64,000 bases of DNA from Mycolicibacterium tusciae. GTDB lineage: Bacteria; Actinomycetota; Actinomycetes; Mycobacteriales; Mycobacteriaceae. The stretch is from assembly GCF_002086795.1 (NCBI RefSeq), contig NZ_MVIM01000001.1, positions 186,001-250,000 on the forward strand. The letters are read 5' to 3'. Under the pieces are notes generated by a model, which saw nothing but the letters and a program-made list of their open reading frames with translations, ran no database searches and was not told where the DNA came from. Positions 1 through 8,430 of this stretch are shown in pieces; positions within the stretch are counted from its first letter, which is position 1, and each line of letters opens with the position of its first letter. The position numbers were made by a program, and so were the translations under genes.

Positions 1-99
1 CACGCGGGCTATCACCGCGCGGCCGTCGTCGGTGGTGGTCTCGACCGTTATGCCGCAGCCGACTCCGCAGTACGAGCACGCGGTTCGGGTGACGGTCAT
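1..99 (-). CDS. Nitrate reductase catalytic subunit, molybdopterin oxidoreductase (5' end only)
   Basis: Only the first 33 codons lie in the window; the gene runs off the left edge. It starts at an ATG at 99 on the minus strand. Residues 8-15 read CSYCGVGC, the N-terminal cysteine motif that binds a [4Fe-4S] cluster in assimilatory nitrate reductases and formate dehydrogenases of the bis-MGD family. The position downstream of narK, and near nirBD on the other strand, favours cytoplasmic assimilatory nitrate reductase (NasA/NarB type) over formate dehydrogenase. That choice is inference from context, because the catalytic domain is not visible. Confidence 0.75.
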   Translation of the reverse strand, partial: MTVTRTACSYCGVGCGITVETTTDDGRAVIARV

Positions 100-160
100 G
101 AGTCCATCGTGGGCGGACCCTGTTCCGGGATCTTTCCGCGCACGTTATCTGGAGGAAAAC

Positions 161-198
161 TGATGCTCACCGCGGGGATCGCCCCGCGGTGAGCATCA
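161..198. terminator. Perfect 17-bp hairpin between narK and the nitrate reductase gene
   Basis: The left arm is TGATGCTCACCGCGGGG (161-177), the loop is ATCG, and the right arm (182-198) is its exact reverse complement. On the minus strand it begins 11 nt after the narK stop and is followed by a short T run (GTTTT). It fits an intrinsic terminator or attenuator that separates narK from the nitrate reductase gene on the same strand. It could instead stabilise the 3' end of narK mRNA. Confidence 0.7.
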
Positions 199-208
199 TT
201 TGTGCAGC

Positions 209-1633
209 TCAACCAGCAGTAACAGGGACGGCCGGGCGGCCGACGTCCTCCCCCGTGTCGACCCGCACAGTCTTCATCCGCAGGAACACCGCCCAGGTGA
301 CTATGGCGCAGATCACGTAGAACGCCATGAACACCCAGAACGCGTTGGTCGCGGACTTGGCTTCACCGACGTACGAGGCCCGCAGCACCACGTTGATGAA
401 CACGCCACCCAGAGCTCCGACGGCACCGGCGAAACCGATCAGCGCACCCGACATGCTCCGCGACCACGCCGCCTTATCCGCGGGGCTCCAGTCGTCGTGA
501 CCCTGGGCCTTCGCCTCGAAGATGGAGGGGATCATCTTGTACGTCGATCCATTGCCGATGCCCGACAGGATGAACAGCACGATGAATCCGACGACGTAAG
601 CGATCATTTGACCGCCCGTCGGTGCGCCGGCCGTGCTGTCGTCGAGCATCCCCGTACCCACCAGGATTCCGGCGGCGAAGATCATCGCCACGAAGGTGTA
701 CATGGTGATCCGCCCACCGCCGATCCGGTCGGCGAGCTTGCCCCCGAACGGCCGCGAGATCGACCCGAGCAGCGGCCCCAGGAAGGAGATCTGAGCCGCG
801 TGCAGCGAGGCCTGTGCGGCGGTGTCACCGCCGGCGAGAAAGTTGATCTGCAGCACCTGACCGAACGCGAAGGAGAATCCGATGAACGAGCCGAACGTAC
901 CGATGTAGAGGAAGCTCATCACCCAGGAGTGCTTGTAGCGCAACGCTTCTGCCAACGCGCCGAGGTTCGAACGCTGATTGCCGAGGTTGTCCATGAACAG
1001 CGCCGCCCCAATGGCGGCACAGGCGATCAGCACCAGGTAGACGGCGCAGACGATCTCCGGTGCGGTGTTGGAAACGGCCGCGATCACCAGCAGACCGACG
1101 AGCTGTATGACCGGCACGCCGATATTGCCGCCGCCGGCGTTGAGACCAAGTGCCCAGCCCTTCAGCCGCTGCGGGTAGAAGGCATTGATATTGGTCATCG
1201 ACGAGGCGAAGTTTCCTCCACCGAAGCCCGCGAATGCCGCCACCACGATGAACGTGGTGTAGGACGTGCCGGGGCTCTTCATCGCCCACCAGGTCAAGAC
1301 AGTCGGGATCAACAGCAGCAGCGCGCTGACGATCGTCCAGTTCCGACCGCCGAATTTGGCGGGCGCGATCGTGTACGGGATCCGCATGAAGGCACCGACC
1401 AAGGTGGGCACCGCCACCAGGTAGAACTTGCCCGCCGCATCGATTCCGTAGACGTTCTGCGGCATGAACAGCACCATCACTGACCAGATCGACCAGATCG
1501 AGAAGCCGACGTGTTCGGCGAAGATGGACCAGATCAGGTTGCGCTTGGCAATCTGCTTGCCACCGGCCTCCCAGGCCGCCACGTCTTCGGCGTCCCAGTG
1601 CTCGATGGTGCGGTTACGGGTCAAAGTAGTCAC
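209..1633 (-). CDS. narK: NarK-type nitrate/nitrite transporter (MFS)
   Basis: This is a major facilitator protein of 474 residues from the chosen start, close to the usual size of NarK/NarU porters, with about twelve hydrophobic segments and glycine-rich signature stretches (FAGFGGGNFASS, NAGGGNIGVP) typical of nitrate porters. It would import nitrate or exchange nitrate and nitrite at the cytoplasmic membrane. I chose the GTG at 1633 (VTTLTRNRTIEHWD) because the conserved-looking N-terminus begins there. An in-frame GTG at 1675 would add 14 residues of low complexity. It is followed by a strong hairpin and then the nitrate reductase gene, and it is divergent from nirBD. Confidence 0.9.
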   Translation of the reverse strand: MTTLTRNRTIEHWDAEDVAAWEAGGKQIAKRNLIWSIFAEHVGFSIWSIWSVMVLFMPQNVYGIDAAGKFYLVAVPTLVGAFMRIPYTIAPAKFGGRNWTIVSALLLLIPTVLTWWAMKSPGTSYTTFIVVAAFAGFGGGNFASSMTNINAFYPQRLKGWALGLNAGGGNIGVPVIQLVGLLVIAAVSNTAPEIVCAVYLVLIACAAIGAALFMDNLGNQRSNLGALAEALRYKHSWVMSFLYIGTFGSFIGFSFAFGQVLQINFLAGGDTAAQASLHAAQISFLGPLLGSISRPFGGKLADRIGGGRITMYTFVAMIFAAGILVGTGMLDDSTAGAPTGGQMIAYVVGFIVLFILSGIGNGSTYKMIPSIFEAKAQGHDDWSPADKAAWSRSMSGALIGFAGAVGALGGVFINVVLRASYVGEAKSATNAFWVFMAFYVICAIVTWAVFLRMKTVRVDTGEDVGRPAVPVTAG

Positions 1634-1747
1634 GAGGGATACATCTACGGCCCGGCTATTCCGCTTCGATTGCACCGCAGTGTCGCCAATGTCAACACCC
1701 GCTCACATCCACCACACAGGCCCGGGTGCGCCAGGGGATTCATTGCC

Positions 1748-1790
1748 GACTCACTTCGGAAACGAATCCGAAACATATGCACCCTAGCTT
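1748..1790 (+). promoter_or_regulatory. Candidate GlnR box and -10 for the nirBD unit
   Basis: Two GAAAC motifs (1759-1763 and 1770-1774) are separated by six bases, with a weaker GACTC six bases before the first. This resembles the actinobacterial GlnR consensus of alternating GTNAC and GAAAC blocks six bases apart. TAGCTT at 1785-1790 could be a -10, with the GTG start of the next gene 8 nt downstream, so the mRNA may be leaderless. Nitrogen control of nir genes by GlnR is known in mycobacteria; this particular site is inference. Confidence 0.35.
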
Positions 1791-1798
1791 CAGGGAGG

Positions 1799-2152
1799 GT
1801 GAGCGACGGCAGCACTCCCCGATTCCTGCAGGGCCCCTTCGATTTCGAGGGCAACGGGTTGGACAAACCGTTGCTGCTCGACGATTCACTGCGTTACGTG
1901 GTGCCCGCGGGCTCCGTAGCCCAGCCGGTTTATTTCCGCGGTGGCAATTCCAGCGACGACATGGTCACCGTGGTGTTGTTCCGCGATGGAAAACCGATGC
2001 GCTACTTCCCCATTGCCGCCCGCGGTGCGACTCACGTGGCACTGCGGGTGGTCGAAGACCTCCTTGGGGACACGGTTCTCGAACTGTTCGTAGCCGCACC
2101 CGCGGGCTGCACGGGGACGGTAGTCGTCGACCTCGGACTGGTGGAGATCTGA
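1799..2152 (+). CDS. Conserved hypothetical protein leading the nirBD operon
   Basis: The product has 117 residues, starts at a GTG at 1799 (VSDGSTPRFLQGPFDFEG) and ends one base before the nirB ATG, so it is almost certainly co-transcribed with nirBD. It is soluble, without signal peptide or membrane segments. The visible pattern is beta-rich (RYVVPAG, PVYFRGG, VTVVLFRDG, GTVVVDLGLVEI), suggesting a small beta-sandwich. I do not recognise a characterised domain. Its position suggests a role in assembly, regulation or redox partnering of nitrite reductase, but that is inference. The GTG follows an AGGGAGG run very closely, so either a tight Shine-Dalgarno or a leaderless start is possible. 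Confidence 0.75.
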   Translation: MSDGSTPRFLQGPFDFEGNGLDKPLLLDDSLRYVVPAGSVAQPVYFRGGNSSDDMVTVVLFRDGKPMRYFPIAARGATHVALRVVEDLLGDTVLELFVAAPAGCTGTVVVDLGLVEI

Positions 2153-2153
2153 G

Positions 2154-4637
2154 ATGGCTCCCAAACTGGTGGTCGTCGGCAACGGCATGGCCGGGGTACG
2201 GGCGATCGAGGAGGTCCTCGCTCGTGGCGGGGGCGAGATGTTTGACATCACCGTGTTCGGCGACGAACCGTACGGAAATTACAACAGGATTTTGCTGAGC
2301 AACGTCCTAGCCGGCAGTCAGAGCATTGAAGGCGATGCGGACGATATCTTTCTGAACGCGATGGACTGGTACGCCCAGAACCGGATCGACCTGCGGGCAG
2401 GCGTGCGGGTGGTCCGTATTGATCGCTACGCGAAGCTGGTGCAGGCCGACGACGGGACGGTCACCCGCTACGACCACCTCATCTTGGCGACCGGCAGCAG
2501 ATCGTTCTTTCCACCGATGGCGGGTTTGTGGGCGGACGACAAGACGCTGACCGACGGCGTCTTCGGATTCCGTAGCCTCGACGATTGCATGGGCATGATC
2601 ACCCAGGCCGAGCACCGCACAAGGGCAGTCGTCATCGGTGGCGGGCTGCTGGGCCTGGAGGCCGCCCGTGGCCTGCAGAACCGCGGCCTGCACGTCGAGG
2701 TCGTGCACGCCGGGCAGGTGTTGATGAACGCTCAACTCGACGACATGGGTGGGGCGATCTTGCGCCGCTCGGTCGAGGCGCTGGGAATTCTCGTTCACAC
2801 GTCGAAGCGCACCACCGAGGTCCGCACCGACGAGAACGGCCGCCTGGCGGGAATCGTGTTCTCCGACGGCAGTTCCATCGACTGCGACATGCTGGTGATC
2901 GCTGCCGGTATCCGTCCGAACGTCGCCCTGGCGCAGAGGTCGGGCCTGACCGTCGAGCGAGCGATCGTCGTCGACGACCACATGCGCTCGATTGACGACG
3001 ACCACATCTACGTCGTCGGCGAGTGCGCCCAGCACCGTGGTCAGGTGTACGGGCTCGTCGCGCCGCTTTGGGAACAGGCGGGAGTGCTCGCCGACCATCT
3101 GACCGGCGCCGACAGGACCGCCGCGTACCACGGCTCACGAACTGCGACAAAGCTGAAAGTCGCCGGAGTCGACGTCGCCGCAATGGGACTGAAGGCTCCC
3201 GAGCTTCCCGACGACGAGTTCGTGCAGTACTCCGAACCCCGTCACGGCGTCTACAAGACCATCGTCATCCGGGACGGAAAACTGGTCGGCGCCACGCTGC
3301 TCGGCGACGTCAGCAAGGTGTCGTTCCTGACCCAGGCGTTCGACAGCGGACTACCGCTCCCGGAGGAGCGGGTGTCGCTGATGTTCGACATCGGCACCCC
3401 CGACGTGGAGATCGGCGTTGCCGAGTTGGCCGACGACGCTCAGGTGTGCAACTGCAACGGCGTGAGCAAGGCGGCGTTGATGCGATGCGTGCAGGACGGT
3501 GAGACGTCGGTGAGTGGGGTGATGGCTAGAACCAAGGCTGGTAAGGGCTGCGGATCGTGTAAGGAACTCGTCGGTCAGATCGTCGAGTGGGCGGCAGGCG
3601 GCACGGTCACCGACGACCCGTCCGCGTCGTGGTACGTGCCGAGTATTCCGTATGACAAGCCGACATTGATGCGCCATATCCGCGAACTCGAACTGCATTC
3701 TGTGTCATCCGTTTTCGCCGCCCTTGCCCCGGATGGGAAGGCAGACGCGACCTCGAAGATGGCCCTGGCGTCCCTGTTGGAGACGATGTGGGCCGACGAG
3801 TTCATCGACGAGCGGGACGCGCGATTCATCAACGACCGGGTCCATGCGAACATCCAGCGCGACGGCACCTTCTCAGTGGTGCCCCAGATGAAGGGTGGCG
3901 TCACCAACGTCGCTCAACTACGCAGAATCGCCGATGTGGCGGAAAAGTACGACGTCCCCATGATCAAACTGACCGGTGGCCAACGCATCGATTTGCTCGG
4001 TGTGCGCAAAGAGGACCTGCCCGCGGTGTGGGCCGACCTGGACATGCCGTCGGGCTACGCCTACGGCAAGAGCTTCCGGACGGTCAAAACCTGTGTCGGC
4101 ACTGACTTCTGCCGGTATGGGGTCGGCGATTCGACGGCACTGGGCATCGCGATCGAGGAACGATATCAAGGCCTCGCCAGCCCGGCCAAGATGAAACTGG
4201 CCGTCACGGGCTGCCCCCGAAACTGCGCGGAGGCGCTGTGCAAGGACCTCGGCGTGGTTGCGATCGACGGCGGGCGTTGGGAGATCTATGTCGGCGGCGC
4301 GGCGGGTGCGCACGTCCGCAAGGGGGATTTGCTGGCCACTGTCGATGACACGGCAACTGTCATCACACTCACCGGCCGGTTCCTGCAGTACTACCGGGAG
4401 AATGCGAATTGGCTCGAGCGTACGTACGCGTTTGTGCCTCGTGTTGGTATCGACACGGTCCGCGCCGTCTTGATAGAGGAAGCCGACGACGCCTACCTCG
4501 CCCAACTGGACGCGAATATGCAGAAGTCCGTCGACGCGTATCGCGATCCATGGAGCGACGGCCGAAACCCGGTGACGCAAGGTCAGTTCCGCACATCGCT
4601 GCCACTCATCCCCTTGCCTCAGGTACCGGTGCGATGA
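2154..4637 (+). CDS. nirB: Assimilatory nitrite reductase NAD(P)H, large subunit
   Basis: NirB, with NirD, reduces nitrite to ammonium using NAD(P)H in the cytoplasm. The 827-residue length is normal. Domains in order: an N-terminal FAD-binding fold (VVVGNGMAGVRA at about 5-16), an NAD-binding fold (VIGGGLLGLEAA near 160), a BFD-like [2Fe-2S] domain with C432, C434, C466 and C469, a nitrite/sulfite reductase ferredoxin-like half domain, and the sirohaem/[4Fe-4S] site with C647, C653, C687 and C691 (TCVGTDFC and TGCPRNC). All ligands are intact. The start lies one base after the upstream stop, and the stop overlaps the nirD ATG. Confidence 0.97.
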   Translation: MAPKLVVVGNGMAGVRAIEEVLARGGGEMFDITVFGDEPYGNYNRILLSNVLAGSQSIEGDADDIFLNAMDWYAQNRIDLRAGVRVVRIDRYAKLVQADDGTVTRYDHLILATGSRSFFPPMAGLWADDKTLTDGVFGFRSLDDCMGMITQAEHRTRAVVIGGGLLGLEAARGLQNRGLHVEVVHAGQVLMNAQLDDMGGAILRRSVEALGILVHTSKRTTEVRTDENGRLAGIVFSDGSSIDCDMLVIAAGIRPNVALAQRSGLTVERAIVVDDHMRSIDDDHIYVVGECAQHRGQVYGLVAPLWEQAGVLADHLTGADRTAAYHGSRTATKLKVAGVDVAAMGLKAPELPDDEFVQYSEPRHGVYKTIVIRDGKLVGATLLGDVSKVSFLTQAFDSGLPLPEERVSLMFDIGTPDVEIGVAELADDAQVCNCNGVSKAALMRCVQDGETSVSGVMARTKAGKGCGSCKELVGQIVEWAAGGTVTDDPSASWYVPSIPYDKPTLMRHIRELELHSVSSVFAALAPDGKADATSKMALASLLETMWADEFIDERDARFINDRVHANIQRDGTFSVVPQMKGGVTNVAQLRRIADVAEKYDVPMIKLTGGQRIDLLGVRKEDLPAVWADLDMPSGYAYGKSFRTVKTCVGTDFCRYGVGDSTALGIAIEERYQGLASPAKMKLAVTGCPRNCAEALCKDLGVVAIDGGRWEIYVGGAAGAHVRKGDLLATVDDTATVITLTGRFLQYYRENANWLERTYAFVPRVGIDTVRAVLIEEADDAYLAQLDANMQKSVDAYRDPWSDGRNPVTQGQFRTSLPLIPLPQVPVR

Positions 4638-4948
4638 CGGACGTCGATATCGGGTCGATCGATCAAATTCCTGTCGGTGAGGGGCGCACGTTCGCAATCG
4701 ACGGCGAGCAGATCGCGGTGTTCCGGCTGCGAAACGGTGCGCTGCGGGCCGTGGACGCGGTATGCCCGCACAAGGGCGGTCCGCTGGCTGACGGGTTGGC
4801 CGACGACGCGGTCGTCGTGTGCCCGTTGCATGGCCACACCTTTGATTTGTCCACCGGCTGCGAGGCGAGTGGCAACGAAATGTCCGTCCGCAGCTACCCC
4901 GTGGAGGCTATCGACGGCAAGGTTCGCGTCAGCTTTCGTCGGGCTTGA
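4634..4948 (+). CDS. nirD: Nitrite reductase small subunit (Rieske protein)
   Basis: This 104-residue Rieske-fold protein is the usual size for NirD. The [2Fe-2S] ligand motifs are C44-P-H46 and C63-PLH66 (VCPHKGG and VCPLHGH). It partners NirB in the cytoplasm. The ATG overlaps the nirB stop (ATGA), which indicates translational coupling. Its last 20 bases overlap the 3' end of the convergent universal stress protein gene. Confidence 0.96.
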   Translation: MTDVDIGSIDQIPVGEGRTFAIDGEQIAVFRLRNGALRAVDAVCPHKGGPLADGLADDAVVVCPLHGHTFDLSTGCEASGNEMSVRSYPVEAIDGKVRVSFRRA

Positions 4949-5321
4949 CCGCCAGCACCGGCTTCGGGCATTCGAGCAGCAGCTGCTGCGACACGCTGCC
5001 CAGCAGCAGCTTTCCGACGGGACTGCGGTGCCGGATGCCGATGACCAGCAGTTCGGCGTCATCTCGGCGCATGGCTGTGAGCAGTTCCTCGGCGGTGTCC
5101 ACCCCGACGGGCTGGGTGAGCTCGAATTGGACGCCGCACTCGCTGAGGTGCCGCTCGACGTCGTGCACTTCGTCGGACTGCGCGAATCGAGGGTCGGAGT
5201 AAGCCTCCCCCGATGTCGAATTGATGACCAGCAGCGTGGTGCCGCGGAGTTTCGCCTCGGCGATTCCGTGTTCGAGCGCGGCCCGGCCGAACGCGTCCGC
5301 GCTGTAACCGATGACGATCAT
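4929..5321 (-). CDS. Universal stress protein (UspA family)
   Basis: The protein has 130 residues and a single Usp domain. The N-terminal strand [16 protein letters not shown] and the C-terminal segment [28 protein letters not shown] match the family, including the G-2x-G-9x-G(S/T)-like nucleotide-binding stretch. It is the last gene of the tctCBA operon: its ATG overlaps the tctA stop by four bases. This suggests the stress protein is made together with the transporter, though its partner is unknown. It converges on nirD with a short overlap. Confidence 0.9.
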   Translation of the reverse strand: MIVIGYSADAFGRAALEHGIAEAKLRGTTLLVINSTSGEAYSDPRFAQSDEVHDVERHLSECGVQFELTQPVGVDTAEELLTAMRRDDAELLVIGIRHRSPVGKLLLGSVSQQLLLECPKPVLAVKPDES

Positions 5322-6859
5322 GACTGGGCCGCCTTCTCGCGTTGGTCCTTATCGTCCTCGACGATGAGCAGGGTTTCCTCGCTGCGGTGCATGAGTTTGA
5401 GTATCAGTGGCATGAGTAGCAGGATCACCATCAGGACGTAAACGACGATCGCGACGGGCTCGGTGAACAGGCTGGTCCAGTCGCCGCCGCCGAGCTGCAG
5501 GCTCTGCCGGAGTTGACGTTCGATGCGCGGGCCGAGAATGACGCCGATGATGAGCGGCAGCACCGGTAGCCCGAACCTGCGCATCATCAGGCCGAGGAGT
5601 CCGAATACCAACAGCAGGGCCAGATCCAGCGGCTGTACGTTGACCGCGAGCGCACCGAGGCAGGCGAAGAACAGAATGCCGGCGTAGAGGTAGGGCCGGG
5701 GCGTGCGTAAGAGCTTGGCCCACAGCGGCGCCAACGGAAGGTTGAGTAGCAGCAGGAGCAGGTTGCCGATGAAGAGACTGGCGATCAGTGTCCAGATCAG
5801 CAGCGGCTCCTTCTCGAACAACGTTGGGCCGGGCTGGATTCCGTACGAGACGAACGCCGTCAGAATGACCGCAGCGGTGGCGTTCGTGGGCAGACCGAGC
5901 GACAGCATCGGCACGAGAGTGCCTGCGGCCGAGGCATTGTTGGCAGCCTCTGGGCCCGCGACACCTTCGATGGCACCCTTGCCGAACTCCTCTTTGTGCT
6001 TCGAGAGTCTTTTCTCGGTGATGTAGGACAGGAATGTCGGCAGTTCCGCGCCACCGGCGGGCAGCGCGCCGAACGGGAAGCCGTAGGCGGTGCCGCGCAA
6101 CCACGGTTTCCAGGACCGCTGCCAGTCGCTCTTGCCCATCCAGGGCCTGCCGACGGGGATGACGTCCGCGGGGCGGCGACGCAGATGTGCTGCGACCCAC
6201 AGCGCTTCGCCGACCGCGAAGATGGCGACCGCGATGATCACGATGTCGATGCCGTCGGACAGCAGCGGGATGCCGAATGTGGCACGCGGCTGCCCGGTGA
6301 GGAAGTCGATGCCGACTACGCCGATCGCCAAGCCGAGGAACAGCGAGATGGCGCCGCGTAGCTTCGAGGATCCCAGCACTGCGGTGACGGCGACGAGGGC
6401 GAACAGCATTATCGCCAGATACGACGGAGCGCCAAGAGTCACCGCGAAACGAGAGATCGGCGGTGCGAAGGCCGCGAGTAGTGCGGTGCCGATCGTGCCG
6501 GCCACGAATGATCCGATCGCGGCGGTGGCCAACGCTTGGGCGGCTCGCCCGGCCTTGGCCATCTTGTTGCCCTCGATCGCCGTGATGACCGATGAGGACT
6601 CCCCCGGTGTGTTCAACAAGATCGAGGTCGTGGAACCGCCGTACATTCCGCCGTAGAAGATGCCCGCGAACATGATGAAGGCCGCACTGGGGCTGACGTT
6701 GTAGGTGATGGGTAACAGGAGCGCCACCGTCATCGCCGGCCCGATGCCCGGCAGGACGCCAACTGCGGTGCCCAGCAGCACACCGATGACGGCGTACAGC
6801 AGATTCATCGGGGTCGCGGCCTGCTCGAACCCCTGGATCAGCCAGTCAAGATTGTCCAT
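5318..6859 (-). CDS. tctA: Tripartite tricarboxylate transporter, large permease TctA
   Basis: This 513-residue membrane protein carries the TctA family pattern: a long N-terminal [16 protein letters not shown] segment, [20 protein letters not shown], and [14 protein letters not shown] in the second half. It has about twelve membrane spans and is the main translocation subunit for a tricarboxylate such as citrate. I chose the ATG at 6859 ([11 protein letters not shown]), one base after the tctB stop, over upstream codons inside tctB. The 3' end overlaps the usp start. Confidence 0.95.
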   Translation of the reverse strand: MDNLDWLIQGFEQAATPMNLLYAVIGVLLGTAVGVLPGIGPAMTVALLLPITYNVSPSAAFIMFAGIFYGGMYGGSTTSILLNTPGESSSVITAIEGNKMAKAGRAAQALATAAIGSFVAGTIGTALLAAFAPPISRFAVTLGAPSYLAIMLFALVAVTAVLGSSKLRGAISLFLGLAIGVVGIDFLTGQPRATFGIPLLSDGIDIVIIAVAIFAVGEALWVAAHLRRRPADVIPVGRPWMGKSDWQRSWKPWLRGTAYGFPFGALPAGGAELPTFLSYITEKRLSKHKEEFGKGAIEGVAGPEAANNASAAGTLVPMLSLGLPTNATAAVILTAFVSYGIQPGPTLFEKEPLLIWTLIASLFIGNLLLLLLNLPLAPLWAKLLRTPRPYLYAGILFFACLGALAVNVQPLDLALLLVFGLLGLMMRRFGLPVLPLIIGVILGPRIERQLRQSLQLGGGDWTSLFTEPVAIVVYVLMVILLLMPLILKLMHRSEETLLIVEDDKDQREKAAQS

Positions 6860-6860
6860 G

Positions 6861-7385
6861 TCAGAGGATTCCATCCAGAACGCCTGCGGGCAAAGGGATT
6901 CCAAGCCCGGAATAGAACGCGTAGAAACTGCCGACCGAGAGCACCGCACCGATGACGATGTTGCGGACGTAATGCTTACTGCCCAGAACTGTCGCGGTCC
7001 CCGCGAACAGCAGAGCGCCGGTGATCGCCCAGCCCAGCGGCATCACGAGCAGGATCGTGGCGACGAAGATGCCGACGAGTAGGCCGACGGTACGCCAGTC
7101 AGCCGGCGCGTCAGGGTCGACATCCTCACCGGCTTCGGCCTCCCCCATCGAACCGCGCGGGATCGCGATGGCCAACACGATTGCCAAAGCGATCAATACG
7201 ACGCCGATGACGACGGGGAACATCTTCGGGCCGACGGGGTCGACCTTCGCAAAGCCCGCCTCGAGGGTCAGCGCGTCGTAGATCACGAATGCGCCGACCA
7301 CGACGAGCACGGCACAGACGAGGTACTGCGCTTTGTCCGTTCGTTTCTCGCGCGGTGCGGTCACTGCATCGTCTGTCGTCGTCAT
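6861..7385 (-). CDS. tctB: Tripartite tricarboxylate transporter, small permease TctB
   Basis: The 174-residue protein has four hydrophobic helices (starting at [20 protein letters not shown]), as in TctB subunits. It stabilises or assists TctA in the cytoplasmic membrane. The start at 7385 ([15 protein letters not shown]) overlaps the tctC stop codon, and the stop lies one base before tctA. Sequence conservation in TctB is low, so the call rests on topology, size and position between tctC and tctA. Confidence 0.93.
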   Translation of the reverse strand: MTTTDDAVTAPREKRTDKAQYLVCAVLVVVGAFVIYDALTLEAGFAKVDPVGPKMFPVVIGVVLIALAIVLAIAIPRGSMGEAEAGEDVDPDAPADWRTVGLLVGIFVATILLVMPLGWAITGALLFAGTATVLGSKHYVRNIVIGAVLSVGSFYAFYSGLGIPLPAGVLDGIL

Positions 7386-8365
7386 ACCAGCCCCAACTCG
7401 GTCAGGGTCGTGGAGACCCGGTTGTCTTGTTCGACGAGAAACTCTTCGAACGCTTCGCCCGTTATGAACGCGTCGGTCCAGCCGTTCTTCACCAGCGCGT
7501 CTTTCCACCCCTGGGTGGCGTGGAGGTCTTCGAGCACCTTGATCATCGATCTCCTGGCGTCATCGGAAATACCCGGCGGCGCAAGGACTCCGCGCCAGTT
7601 GGCGAAGGTCATGTCGATGCCGGACTCCTTGAGGGTCGGAGCGTCTATGCCTTCGACCCGCTCATCGCTTGACACGGCGAGCACGCGCAATTGGCCGGCT
7701 TCGATCTGATCGATGAGCTCGCCGGGACTCGACGTACCGACCGTGATCTTCTTGCCGAGCAGTGCGGTCAGTAGATCGCCGCCGCCGTCATAGGTGACGA
7801 AGTTGACCGATTTCGGATCGACGCCGACCGTTTTCGCGAGTTCCATGGGGAACAGATGGTCAGGTCCACCTGGTGAGGAACCGCCGCCGATCGTGACATT
7901 CGCGGGATCGGCTTTCCAGGCTGCGACGAAGTCCTGCACGGTCTTGAAGGGTGAATCGGCGGGAACGAAGATCGCTCCGGGGTCCTCGATCAACTTCGCG
8001 AGGGCGGTCGCATCGGATGCCTTGATCTTCGATCCGTTGGTGTACGTGGCGCCGACGACGCCCAGGCCCATCGTCATCATGAGGTCGTCGTTGCCCTTTT
8101 CGTTCATCAGCCGGGCCATCGCCACGGTGCCACCGGCGCCGAGCACATTGAAGACCTCGACCCGACCGGTGATGTCGTCGTCCTGCATGATCTTCACCGC
8201 AGTACGTGCTGTGAGGTCATAGCCGCCGCCGGGGCTGTTGGGCACCATCATCCGCAGGCGGTGTAGGCCGAGTTCGCCGCCGTCGCGCGTGACGCCGCAG
8301 GCTGTTACCAGAAGTGCGGCGATCAGGACGATGACGAGCATCGGCCGGGTGTGCTTGGTCTTCAC
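7382..8365 (-). CDS. tctC: Tripartite tricarboxylate transporter, substrate-binding lipoprotein TctC
   Basis: The 327-residue periplasmic-type binding protein starts at a GTG at 8365. Residues 9-22 form a lipoprotein signal ending in LVTAC, with C23 as the predicted lipidated residue. The Bug/TctC fold is evident from VPNSPGGGYDLTAR, the GGSSPGGPDHL substrate loop, and the C-terminal GVLAPPGISDDARR. It binds a carboxylate (citrate or similar) outside the membrane and hands it to TctAB. It heads the tctCBA-usp operon, divergent from the sensor kinase. Confidence 0.95.
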   Translation of the reverse strand: MKTKHTRPMLVIVLIAALLVTACGVTRDGGELGLHRLRMMVPNSPGGGYDLTARTAVKIMQDDDITGRVEVFNVLGAGGTVAMARLMNEKGNDDLMMTMGLGVVGATYTNGSKIKASDATALAKLIEDPGAIFVPADSPFKTVQDFVAAWKADPANVTIGGGSSPGGPDHLFPMELAKTVGVDPKSVNFVTYDGGGDLLTALLGKKITVGTSSPGELIDQIEAGQLRVLAVSSDERVEGIDAPTLKESGIDMTFANWRGVLAPPGISDDARRSMIKVLEDLHATQGWKDALVKNGWTDAFITGEAFEEFLVEQDNRVSTTLTELGLV

Positions 8366-8410
8366 GTCGTTCCCCAGTCTCTTGTGATGCTCAGCAATAC
8401 TGGACCCAAA

Positions 8411-8428
8411 CAGTGAGCTGAGTCACTG
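8411..8428. promoter_or_regulatory. Inverted repeat CAGTGA-N6-TCACTG before the citA-like kinase gene
   Basis: An exact 6-bp inverted repeat with a 6-bp spacer ends 2 bp before the kinase ATG, in the 65-bp gap shared with divergent tctC. It is a plausible binding site for the adjacent CitB-like regulator, or an element for autoregulation. No clear -10 was found at a useful distance for the kinase gene. Confidence 0.4.
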
Positions 8429-8430
8429 AT

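Noticed and set aside
162..191. Possible 9-codon leader peptide with GGAGG and ATG on the plus strand
   Set aside because: The codons are the arms of the perfect hairpin, there is no downstream plus-strand gene nearby, and the hairpin is better explained as a narK terminator.
200..1483. 427-codon plus-strand open frame opposite narK
   Set aside because: It is a low-complexity antisense shadow of the transporter gene, with many His, Arg and Asp residues and no membrane segments.
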